Shown one piece after another: positions 1 through 6,223 of a stretch of 7,577 nt of DNA. Position 1 is the stretch's first letter; each line of letters starts with the position of its first letter. A program made the translations under genes and the position numbers. The stretch spans positions 1 through 7,577 of the forward strand of contig CANHUK010000064.1 of the NCBI GenBank assembly GCA_947463755.1, given 5' to 3'. This DNA is from Chitinophagaceae bacterium. GTDB taxonomy: Bacteria; Bacteroidota; Bacteroidia; Chitinophagales; Chitinophagaceae. Under the pieces are notes generated by a model, which was not told the origin of the DNA, made no database searches, and worked only from the letters and a program-made list of their open reading frames with translations.

Positions 1-780
1 ACGAACACCAATATCCGCTACTACACCAACGAGGAGCTGAAGAAGATCCTCAACATCGCCCTTCTCAATAAGTACGGATACAAAATTTCCCATATTGACA
101 GGATGTCGGAGCCAGAGATCAATGAAAAGATCTTCACCCTCAATAACGCCCTGGCTCAACAGGAAAGGGTCATCAACGATCTGATCCAGACCATGGTCGA
201 CATGGACACGGAGTCCTTCGAAGCCAGCTTGTCGGACTACATCAAGCACCGGGGCATCGAAAAGACGATCAACCAGATCATCTTCCCCTTCATGGAACGG
301 ATCGGTGTCCTCTGGATGACCGGGCACATCATCCCCGCCCAGGAGCACCTGATGTCAAACATCATCCGCCAAAAGATGATCGTTGCCATCGACTCCGCTA
401 AGTCCCTCCTCAGTCTGGAGAAGACCGGCCTGTTGTTTCTGCCTGAAGGCGAATACCACGAACTTGGACTACTCTTCGTATACTATCTTCTCAAGACACG
501 TGGCGTCAGGGTCCTTTACCTGGGCGCCAATGTTCCCATCGATGATGTTCAGTATGTGATCAGGGAGCTGAAACCCGACTTCCTGTTCACCCATCTCACC
601 TCGGTATCCCACGGGTTCAACTTCGACCGCTTCATCAATAATGCGGTCCGCAAGTTCGATAATGTCCCCTTCCTCATCTCGGGTCGACTGGCCCACACCT
701 ACGAGAAGAAGATCCCCTCCGGCATCCATTTCAAGCGCTCCCTCCAGGAGGTCACAGAGTTTATCGGCTCCCTGGCCTGA
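1..780 (+). CDS. carH: CarH/LitR-type MerR regulator with B12-binding photosensor domain (5' end missing)
   Basis: The reading frame is open from base 1, so the gene starts upstream of the window. 259 codons are visible and roughly 25-40 N-terminal residues are probably lacking. Codons 1-40 (TNTNIRYYTNEELKKI and on) look like the second half of a MerR winged helix. Codons 60-125 form the helical B12-cap domain, carrying W105-x9-E115-H116. This Wx9EH motif is known in CarH-type photoreceptors, where it packs against the adenosyl group of adenosylcobalamin. Codons 145-259 are a Rossmann-like cobalamin domain with E151-x-H153-x-x-G156, H153 being the expected lower cobalt ligand. Known CarH proteins bind DNA as dark tetramers and repress carotenoid genes; light breaks the Co-C bond and releases them. 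The residue after the Trp is Met, where Thermus CarH, as I recall it, has the His that caps cobalt after light. An internal ATG at 103 falls after the HTH and is not the start. Role as repressor of the downstream genes is inferred from family and position. Confidence 0.88.
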   Translation, partial: TNTNIRYYTNEELKKILNIALLNKYGYKISHIDRMSEPEINEKIFTLNNALAQQERVINDLIQTMVDMDTESFEASLSDYIKHRGIEKTINQIIFPFMERIGVLWMTGHIIPAQEHLMSNIIRQKMIVAIDSAKSLLSLEKTGLLFLPEGEYHELGLLFVYYLLKTRGVRVLYLGANVPIDDVQYVIRELKPDFLFTHLTSVSHGFNFDRFINNAVRKFDNVPFLISGRLAHTYEKKIPSGIHFKRSLQEVTEFIGSLA

Positions 781-841
781 ATCCCCTATTAGGTCCTGAT
801 CGTCAGCTGGAAACCTATGCCCGATCGCTCTGTTTTACATT

Positions 842-918
842 TTAACAAAATAATTAAACAAAAATTGATCTAGTTAGCCGGATTTTGTTTAGTTTTAAAT
901 TGTAAAAAATAAACAAAA
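842..918. promoter_or_regulatory. Putative CarH operator array: four TAAACAAAA-type motifs, two forming a long dyad
   Basis: Four copies of one 9-base motif lie in the AT-rich spacer between the regulator and the sigma factor gene. TTAACAAAA is at 842-850 (8 of 9), TAAACAAAA at 855-863, its exact reverse complement TTTTGTTTA at 883-891, and TAAACAAAA again at 910-918. The third and fourth copies belong to a larger dyad: TTTTGTTTA-g-TTTTA (883-897), a five-base centre (898-902), then TAAAA-aa-TAAACAAAA (903-918). That gives 14 paired positions with one asymmetric base. Multiple repeats overlapping a promoter fit the way a tetrameric CarH binds. Assignment to this regulator is inference. The same arms could also form an AU hairpin in RNA. 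Confidence 0.5.
865..897 (+). promoter_or_regulatory. Candidate Bacteroidota-type promoter for the sigma factor/crt genes
   Basis: TTG at 865-867 could serve as the -33 element. TAGTTTTA at 890-897 matches the TAnnTTTG -7 consensus except for its last base, and 22 bases separate the two, within the usual range for this phylum. Transcription would start near 903-906, about 17-20 bases ahead of the ATG at 923. The -7 box lies inside the dyad at 883-918, so a bound repressor would block it. Other AT-rich placements are possible. Confidence 0.35.
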
Positions 919-922
919 AGGC

Positions 923-1423
923 ATGTCCACTAAAGAGTTCAACCAGCTGCTGCTTCAGAACACCGAGTTCCTGAAGCCTTTTGCCGTTACGCTCACCAAG
1001 GATCAGGAATCGGCGAAGGATCTCCTTCAGGAGACGATGTTCCGGGCATTGGCCAATCATGACAAGTATAGTGTGGGGACCAATATCAAGGCCTGGCTCT
1101 ACACGATCATGCGCAATATCTTCATCAACAATTACCGTCGCAAGGCGAAGCAGAATACGATCTTCGACAGCACGCCGAACGACTTCCTGATCAATTACAA
1201 TCAGTCCACGATCGATAATGGCGCCGAGAGCAATCTTCGGCTGAAGGACATCCGTGCGGCGGTGCACAACCTCCCGGAGATCTTCAAACAGCCATTCATG
1301 TTGTATTTCGAGGGGTACAAATATCATGAGATCGCTGATGCGCTTGGAGAGCCGCTCGGTACGATCAAGAGCCGTATCCACTTTGCCCGCAGACTGCTGA
1401 AGGAACAGATCAGCCGGTTCTGA
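923..1423 (+). CDS. ECF-family RNA polymerase sigma factor
   Basis: A 166-residue protein of normal ECF length. Region 2 spans about residues 13-75: the stretch with AKDLLQETMFRAL is the core-binding helix, and KAWLYTIMRNIFINNYRR carries the -10 recognition segment. A variable linker (75-108) leads to region 4 at about 110-162, with LPEIFKQPFMLYFEGYKYHEIADALG and the helix-turn-helix LGTIKSRIHFARRLL. It would direct RNA polymerase to a dedicated promoter set, and its place between the photosensor and crtI suggests carotenoid or photo-oxidative stress genes. The ATG at 923 follows an A-rich leader with no Shine-Dalgarno site, common in this phylum. No anti-sigma gene lies beside it, so control by transcription from the upstream operator region is the likely mode. 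crtI begins 53 bases downstream. The family call is firm; the regulon is inferred. Confidence 0.9.
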   Translation: MSTKEFNQLLLQNTEFLKPFAVTLTKDQESAKDLLQETMFRALANHDKYSVGTNIKAWLYTIMRNIFINNYRRKAKQNTIFDSTPNDFLINYNQSTIDNGAESNLRLKDIRAAVHNLPEIFKQPFMLYFEGYKYHEIADALGEPLGTIKSRIHFARRLLKEQISRF

Positions 1424-1476
1424 GTGATGACCGCATAGCGATCCGGAGTCTACCTATCATTTCTCAATTATTTCAA

Positions 1477-2955
1477 TTGTCAAAAAAAGCCATTGTCATA
1501 GGAAGCGGCTTTGCAGGCATGTCGGCCGCCTCTTTCATGGCACGCGAGGGCTGGCAGGTTAAGGTCCTGGAAAAGCATGACATCCCCGGAGGTAGGGCCC
1601 GTCAGTTCAGTTCAGATGGATTCACCTTCGACATGGGCCCCTCCTGGTACTGGATGCCCGATGTATTCGAGCGCTATTTCGCGCAGTTCGGCCGTAAAGT
1701 ATCCGATTACTATGAACTTATCCGGCTGGATCCTTCATACAGGATATACTGGAACGATGGTCCGATGGATATCCCTGCCTCTTACGAGGAGCTGTGCGAG
1801 CTGCTCGAAAGCCTGGAACCCGGAGCTGCTGCCCGTCTGGATGATTTCATGCGGGAAGCTGAATACAAATACCGGGTGGGTATCAACAAACTCGTATTCA
1901 AACCCGGGCAGTCGCTCGGAGAACTCATAGACCCCGAATTGATCCGGGGCATCTTCCGGCTGGACGTATTCAATTCGATCAAGAGTCATGTCGGAAAGCA
2001 TTTTAAACACCCCAAGATCCGGCAGCTCATGGAGTTTCCGGTCATTTTCCTGGGTGCCAGGCCGCAGGATACACCGGCCCTGTACAGCCTGATGAACTAT
2101 GCTGATATCAAGCTCGGTACCTGGTATCCGAAGGGTGGTATGTATTCTATCGTGGAGGGCATGCACCGGCTCGCAACCGAATTGGGCGTAACATTCCATT
2201 TTGGCCAAAATGTGAAAAATATCGAAGTGGAATCGGGGGTGGCTCGTTGTGTGGTGACTGATGATGGTCAACGTTTCGAAGCCGATGTGATCATTGGCGG
2301 CGCCGATTATCATCATGTCGAACAGCATCTCCTCCCTGCCGAATACAGGAGTCATTCAGAAGCATGGTGGGATCGTCGGGTCATGGCACCGGGTTCTCTG
2401 TTGTATTATGTGGGCCTGGATACCAGGATCCCGGATATACCACATCATATGCTCTTTTTTGATGAACCATTCGATCCGCATGCACGTGACATCTATATCA
2501 CGAAACAGTGGCCGGAAAAGCCCCTGTTCTACTTATGTGCTTCGAGTGTAACAGATCAGTCGGTTGCCCCGGAAGGATGTGAGAACCTGTTTTTCCTGAT
2601 CCCGCTTGCGGCGGGCCTCGAAGGGGATACGGAGGACGTGCGTGAGAAGTACTTCGACATGATGGCGGATCGGCTCATGCAGTATGCCGGTACCGATATC
2701 AGGAAACACATCCGATACAAGCGATCTTACTGTCACCGGGATTTCATTGAGGACTACAATGCCTTCAAGGGAAATGCTTACGGACTGGCGAACACCCTGC
2801 TGCAGACGGCACATCTGAAACCCTCCTGCCGGAGTTCAAAGGTGAAGAACCTGTTCTACACCGGGCAGTTGACGGTGCCGGGTCCGGGTGTACCTCCCAG
2901 CCTGATCAGTGGAGAGGTTGTGGCGGGGCAGGCTGTCAAACATTTTCAGGCGTGA
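1477..2955 (+). CDS. crtI: Phytoene desaturase
   Basis: A 492-residue FAD-dependent desaturase, the usual length for bacterial CrtI. The N-terminus holds the dinucleotide fold KKAIVIGSGFAGM (G9-x-G11-x-x-G14), the ribose-binding acid E32 at the end of the second strand, and PGGRA at 38-42. DGFTFDMGPSWYWMP follows at 48-61. Near the C-terminus, TGQLTVPGPGVPPSLISG (462-479) matches the bacterial phytoene dehydrogenase signature in the variant form seen in Bacteroidota. The enzyme adds double bonds to phytoene at the membrane, typically giving lycopene. TTG at 1477 is chosen as start because it puts the nucleotide-binding strand at the family's usual place, and no ATG or GTG lies in frame in the leader. 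No Shine-Dalgarno site is seen. The gene lies 53 bases after the sigma factor and 94 before crtB. The number of desaturation steps cannot be told from sequence; a diapophytoene enzyme is less likely given the crtB partner. Confidence 0.93.
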   Translation: MSKKAIVIGSGFAGMSAASFMAREGWQVKVLEKHDIPGGRARQFSSDGFTFDMGPSWYWMPDVFERYFAQFGRKVSDYYELIRLDPSYRIYWNDGPMDIPASYEELCELLESLEPGAAARLDDFMREAEYKYRVGINKLVFKPGQSLGELIDPELIRGIFRLDVFNSIKSHVGKHFKHPKIRQLMEFPVIFLGARPQDTPALYSLMNYADIKLGTWYPKGGMYSIVEGMHRLATELGVTFHFGQNVKNIEVESGVARCVVTDDGQRFEADVIIGGADYHHVEQHLLPAEYRSHSEAWWDRRVMAPGSLLYYVGLDTRIPDIPHHMLFFDEPFDPHARDIYITKQWPEKPLFYLCASSVTDQSVAPEGCENLFFLIPLAAGLEGDTEDVREKYFDMMADRLMQYAGTDIRKHIRYKRSYCHRDFIEDYNAFKGNAYGLANTLLQTAHLKPSCRSSKVKNLFYTGQLTVPGPGVPPSLISGEVVAGQAVKHFQA

Positions 2956-2970
2956 TTGGTTATCACTGAA

Positions 2971-2991
2971 CAGGGAATAACAAATGCCCTG
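2971..2991 (+). repeat. Small imperfect inverted repeat between crtI and crtB
   Basis: CAGGGAAT (2971-2978) and ATGCCCTG (2984-2991) pair over eight positions with one A/G mismatch around the loop AACAA. No T run follows, so it is not a standard intrinsic terminator. It could be a processing or stability element that tunes crtB relative to crtI, or chance. The rest of the 94-base spacer shows no clear promoter. Confidence 0.3.
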
Positions 2992-3049
2992 AACATGATT
3001 TATCACGCGTGTTGAAACCATTATACTACCTTCAATACAATTCAGAGAT

Positions 3050-3886
3050 ATGATCCGCATTTTCCATGACGTCAGCCAGGCATGCAGCAGGCTCACCACA
3101 GAGCGCTACAGTACGTCGTTCAGCAGTGCGATCCGGCTGCTGAATTCGGAAATCCGGACGCCCATCTACAATATTTACGGCTTTGTTCGTTTCGCGGACG
3201 AGATCGTGGATACTTTTCACGAGCACGACAAGGCTTCGCTGCTGAGCGAATTCAAGGCCGAAACCTACGCATCGATCGAGCGGGGCATCAGCCTCAATCC
3301 CATCTTGCACAGCTTCCAGCTGACCGTCAACCGCTACAATATCGATCATGAACTGATCGAGGCTTTTTTCAGGAGCATGGAGTTCGATCTGGAAAAACGG
3401 GATTATGACCGTGCCGGTTATGAGACTTATATCTATGGCAGTGCCGAAGTGGTCGGGTTGATGTGTCTTTACGTGTTCTGTGACGGAGATGCCGGCGAAT
3501 ATGAAAAACTCAAGCCGTATGCCCGCTCTTTGGGTGCGGCCTTTCAAAAGGTCAATTTCCTCAGGGATCTTCGGGCCGATTACCAGGACCTGGAGCGAGT
3601 ATATTTTCCTGGCGTAGACTTCCGCGCCTTCACAGACGATAAGAAACGTGAAATTGAAGAGGATATCGAGCGTGATTTTCGCCACGCCTACGAAGGCATC
3701 GTCAGACTGCCACTCAAAGCGCGTTTCGGAGTGTACCTGGCCTATAAATATTACCTGAGCTTGTTCCGCAAGATCCGCAGTATCCGCCCTGATCGGATCA
3801 TGGAAGAGCGTATTCGCATTCCGAACTACGCCAAGGCGTGGGTGGCCACCAAGGCACTCATACGCACCCAGCTGAATATGCTCTAA
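3050..3886 (+). CDS. crtB: Phytoene synthase
   Basis: A 278-residue squalene/phytoene synthase family protein, standard length. It joins two geranylgeranyl diphosphates head to head to make phytoene, the substrate of the CrtI encoded just upstream. Both aspartate-rich Mg-diphosphate binding motifs are present: D50-E-I-V-D54 in the helix GFVRFADEIVDTF, and D173-L-R-A-D177 in KVNFLRDLRADYQDL. The YGSAEVVGLMCL helix (129-140) and the conserved start with YSTSFSSA (20-27) also fit. The ATG at 3050 puts these at normal family positions. It is probably co-transcribed with crtI despite the 94-base gap. CrtM (dehydrosqualene synthase) is the main alternative in this fold, but a CrtI-type neighbour favours the C40 route. 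The gene ends convergent with dusB, 53 bases away; no strong hairpin with a T run is visible in that gap. Confidence 0.93.
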   Translation: MIRIFHDVSQACSRLTTERYSTSFSSAIRLLNSEIRTPIYNIYGFVRFADEIVDTFHEHDKASLLSEFKAETYASIERGISLNPILHSFQLTVNRYNIDHELIEAFFRSMEFDLEKRDYDRAGYETYIYGSAEVVGLMCLYVFCDGDAGEYEKLKPYARSLGAAFQKVNFLRDLRADYQDLERVYFPGVDFRAFTDDKKREIEEDIERDFRHAYEGIVRLPLKARFGVYLAYKYYLSLFRKIRSIRPDRIMEERIRIPNYAKAWVATKALIRTQLNML

Positions 3887-3939
3887 AGCCCACTGGTCCC
3901 TGATTTCTGAACTTTTCTTATTCCCATACCACGCTGCGC

Positions 3940-4974
3940 TCAGTCGCAGGCACAGGACATCCCTTCCATGTCCACCACCCGCCGTTCCGGCGTGAAGCCT
4001 TCATATCTTCTCCGAAGGTCTTCCAGAATTTCCTCCACTCCTTCGACCGTTTGTGCGGTCACCAGTTTCTGTCTGTATTCCCGGATGTTCGGGAGTCCTT
4101 TCAGGTAGTTTGCGTAATGCCTGCGCATTTCGTTGATGCCCGGCACCAGTCCCTTCCAGCTGACGCTGCCGCGCAGATGTGCAGTGACGACCTCAATTCG
4201 TTCTTCGATCGTGGCCGGTGGCAGCACGGTTCCGTCCTGCATGTAGGCCTTGATCTCGCGAAAGATCCAGGGGTACCCAATGGCGGCACGTCCGATCATG
4301 ATGCCGTCCACTCCGTAACGATTGCGATACAATACGGCCTTTTCTGGGGAGTCGATGTCGCCGTTTCCGAAAACAGGTATGCTTAACCGTGCATTTTCCT
4401 TCACACGTGCGATCCAGCTCCAGTCTGCATCGCCCTTGTAAAGCTGGCTGCGTGTGCGCGCATGTATGGAGATGGCCTGGACGCCCACGTCCTGCATGCG
4501 TTCAGCCACTTCAACGATGTTTATGTTTTCGTGATCCCATCCGAGCCTTGTTTTGATGGTGACAGGCAGGGAGGTGGAGCGCACGACCGCACGGGTCAGC
4601 CGCACCATGAGATCGATGTCTTTCAGCACGGCGGCACCGGCACCCTTACTGACCACTTTTTTCACCGGACACCCGAAGTTGATGTCGAGCAGGTCGGGGT
4701 TGACGGTTTCTACGATCCGGGCGCTCATTGCCATGGCCTCTTCATCGCCTCCAAAGATCTGAATCCCTACGGGTCGTTCTTCTTCGAAGATATCCAGCTT
4801 CTGCCGGCTCTTGATGGCATCGCGGATGAGGCCTTCGGAACTGATGAATTCCGAAAACATCAGGTCTGCGCCATGTGTCTTACAGACGGCACGGAAAGGC
4901 GGGTCACTTACATCCTCCATAGGAGCGAGCAGCAGCGGGAAATCAGGCAGGGATATGTTACCGATCTTTGGCAT
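3940..4974 (-). CDS. dusB: tRNA-dihydrouridine synthase, DusB type
   Basis: A 344-residue flavoenzyme that uses FMN and NAD(P)H to reduce specific uridines in the tRNA D-loop. Residues 12-240 form the TIM barrel: APMEDVSDPPFR (17-28) begins FMN binding, the catalytic cysteine C102 lies in INFGCPVKKVVSKGAG, K141 (KTR) and H171 (HARTR) are the conserved FMN/substrate residues, and GNGDI (203-207) with IGRA (227-230) bind phosphate. The rest is the helical tRNA-binding domain. ATG at 4972-4974 is preferred; a TTG seven codons upstream is in frame but would add an untypical MYFCILP and lies over the -7 box. The protein ends in CACD, giving a C-terminal CxC that I do not recall as a family feature. 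It is a single-gene unit on the minus strand, unrelated in function to the carotenoid genes. DusA or DusC is less likely from overall motif style. Confidence 0.92.
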   Translation of the reverse strand: MPKIGNISLPDFPLLLAPMEDVSDPPFRAVCKTHGADLMFSEFISSEGLIRDAIKSRQKLDIFEEERPVGIQIFGGDEEAMAMSARIVETVNPDLLDINFGCPVKKVVSKGAGAAVLKDIDLMVRLTRAVVRSTSLPVTIKTRLGWDHENINIVEVAERMQDVGVQAISIHARTRSQLYKGDADWSWIARVKENARLSIPVFGNGDIDSPEKAVLYRNRYGVDGIMIGRAAIGYPWIFREIKAYMQDGTVLPPATIEERIEVVTAHLRGSVSWKGLVPGINEMRRHYANYLKGLPNIREYRQKLVTAQTVEGVEEILEDLRRRYEGFTPERRVVDMEGMSCACD

Positions 4975-4984
4975 GGGAAGGATG

Positions 4985-4992
4985 CAAAAATA
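4985..4992 (-). promoter_or_regulatory. TAnnTTTG -7 box ahead of dusB
   Basis: Read on the minus strand, this is TATTTTTG, a perfect match to the Bacteroidota -7 consensus TAnnTTTG. No TTG is seen at the usual distance upstream. Transcription would begin about 5-8 bases downstream, only a few bases before the ATG at 4974, so the mRNA could be nearly leaderless. The box sits in the 35-base gap between two divergent genes. Confidence 0.35.
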
Positions 4993-5009
4993 CAAAGTTG
5001 GCGACGTTG

Positions 5010-5999
5010 ATGCGTCGTCTTAATTTTAGCGCAAACCATCCGATCATGCTCCAGGCACCCGGACCTCGTGGGGGGGTCACTTTTTCGGCCGCATTTCTGA
5101 TCCTTATGGGACTGCTGCTGACAGGATTCGTGTTAGGCGGAGGTGTCGCCCTGGCGCTTTGGCCCTTACTCACCGGACAGCCGGCATCTTCCATGCAGAC
5201 AGGTTTGACCGATCAGGCCTATGTCAACCCCATTCGTATCCTGCAACTGGCCAGTACCTTTTTCATCTTTTTCCTCCCTGCGCTGGCCACAGCCCGTATC
5301 CTCGATCGCCGTCCGTTTTCCTGGCTGGGCTATAACCGACTGGCCGATGTACGGGTGGTTCTGATGGCGATGGGATTGATGGCGCTGAGCATTCCTGTCG
5401 TGGGCATGCTCTCAGATCTCAATGAAATGATCCCCGTTCCATCCGGTATGGAAGCTGTTTTCCAAAGCATGGAGGACGCCTACGAACGTCAGGTAAAGGT
5501 CATGACGCGGATGAATGGCTGGGGTGACTATCTCTTTTCGTTGCTGGTGATGGCCCTCGGTCCTGCCATCTTTGAAGAGACTTTCTTCCGGGGCGGTATG
5601 CAGCGAATCATCTTCGGTATGACCGGCAGGTTGTGGACATCGGTCATCATCACCGCCCTGGTCTTCAGTGCGGTTCATTTCTCTTATTTCGGGTTCATAC
5701 CCAGGGTCGTGCTGGGGATCGTATTGGGACTGCTCTACCAGCACAGCGGCAGTCTGTGGACATCCATCGCTGCTCATTTTCTCAACAACGCCGTAGTGGT
5801 GACGATCATCTTCGTATATACCCTGCGCGGACTGCCTCCGGAACAAGCCATGGAAGCAGATGCTCCGTTTTGGATAGGTATACCGGCGATCGCGGCGGTG
5901 ATATTCCTGTTCGTGAAATATCGTACCCTGGCAGACAGTGTCAGAAGGGCCCGCATGGATCCGGAAGATAAGGCATGGGAGGAAAGATGGCTGGCATGA
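5010..5999 (+). CDS. CPBP-family intramembrane glutamic endopeptidase (CAAX protease/bacteriocin-processing type)
   Basis: A 329-residue integral membrane protein with about eight hydrophobic segments, beginning near residues 28-55. The CPBP (Abi) domain is in the second half. E189-E190-T-F-F-R194 is motif 1, with the catalytic glutamate. H223 in SAVHFSYFG is motif 2, and H256 with N259-N260 in AAHFLNN is motif 3/4. These residues line the intramembrane active site in the family; all are present, so the enzyme is probably active. Substrates in Bacteroidota are unknown, and the eukaryotic CAAX role should not be assumed. ATG at 5010 is chosen; a TTG at 4968 would overlap dusB, and ATG 5046 (MLQAPGPRGG) is a real alternative. 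It overlaps the DUF2007 gene by four bases, which suggests translational coupling and one operon with cdsA. Confidence 0.85.
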   Translation: MRRLNFSANHPIMLQAPGPRGGVTFSAAFLILMGLLLTGFVLGGGVALALWPLLTGQPASSMQTGLTDQAYVNPIRILQLASTFFIFFLPALATARILDRRPFSWLGYNRLADVRVVLMAMGLMALSIPVVGMLSDLNEMIPVPSGMEAVFQSMEDAYERQVKVMTRMNGWGDYLFSLLVMALGPAIFEETFFRGGMQRIIFGMTGRLWTSVIITALVFSAVHFSYFGFIPRVVLGIVLGLLYQHSGSLWTSIAAHFLNNAVVVTIIFVYTLRGLPPEQAMEADAPFWIGIPAIAAVIFLFVKYRTLADSVRRARMDPEDKAWEERWLA

Positions 6000-6217
6000 C
6001 GACGGATTGGTGCCGGGTATACACGACCACAGACAGGCTACAGGCAGAGATCCTTCATGGGATGCTGGAGTCTGGAGAGATTCCCTGCACACTGGTGAAC
6101 CGACAAGACTCCACATATATTTTCCTGGGAGAGATCGAGTTACATGTTCCCTGTGATCTGGCGGACAGGGCCATGGATCTGATCCGGGATGCATTGGATC
6201 CACAAACTGAAAACTGA
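5996..6217 (+). CDS. DUF2007 (putative signal-transducing) small protein
   Basis: A 73-residue protein. Its body, WCRVYTTTDRLQAEILHGML then LVNRQDSTYIFLGEIELHV and a C-terminal helix, follows the DUF2007 pattern: a W...VYTT strand, an AE...LE helix, an N-x-Q/K-D-S turn and a strand ending in VP. The fold is a small ferredoxin-like domain related to the PII-like clan as I recall; its ligand and role are unknown. ATG at 5996 overlaps the upstream stop as ATGA and puts W6 where the family begins. In-frame ATGs at 5975 and 5987 are alternatives. GGAGGA at 5978-5983 is 12 bases from the chosen start, rather far for a Shine-Dalgarno site. The conserved-looking position between a membrane protease and cdsA suggests a link to membrane homeostasis, but this is inference. 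Confidence 0.75.
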   Translation: MTTDWCRVYTTTDRLQAEILHGMLESGEIPCTLVNRQDSTYIFLGEIELHVPCDLADRAMDLIRDALDPQTEN

Positions 6218-6223
6218 ATACGG

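Noticed and set aside
103..780. The ATG at 103 as start of the B12-binding regulator
   Set aside because: The same frame is open to base 1 and encodes a MerR-like segment (RYYTNEELKKI) upstream, so this ATG is internal.
3887..3939. Bidirectional terminator between convergent crtB and dusB
   Set aside because: Only a four-base TGCG/CGCA pairing can be seen and no T tract is attached to it.
4975..4995. TTG-initiated seven-codon extension of dusB
   Set aside because: It would add MYFCILP before the typical MPKIGN start and runs across the -7 box; the ATG at 4974 is the better start.
4968..5009. TTG at 4968 as start of the CPBP protease
   Set aside because: It would overlap the start of divergent dusB and add a non-hydrophobic, untypical leader; ATG 5010 or 5046 is more plausible.
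4462..5010. Long plus-strand open frame opposite dusB
   Set aside because: It is antisense to a well-supported gene and shows no recognisable domain; it is a shadow frame.
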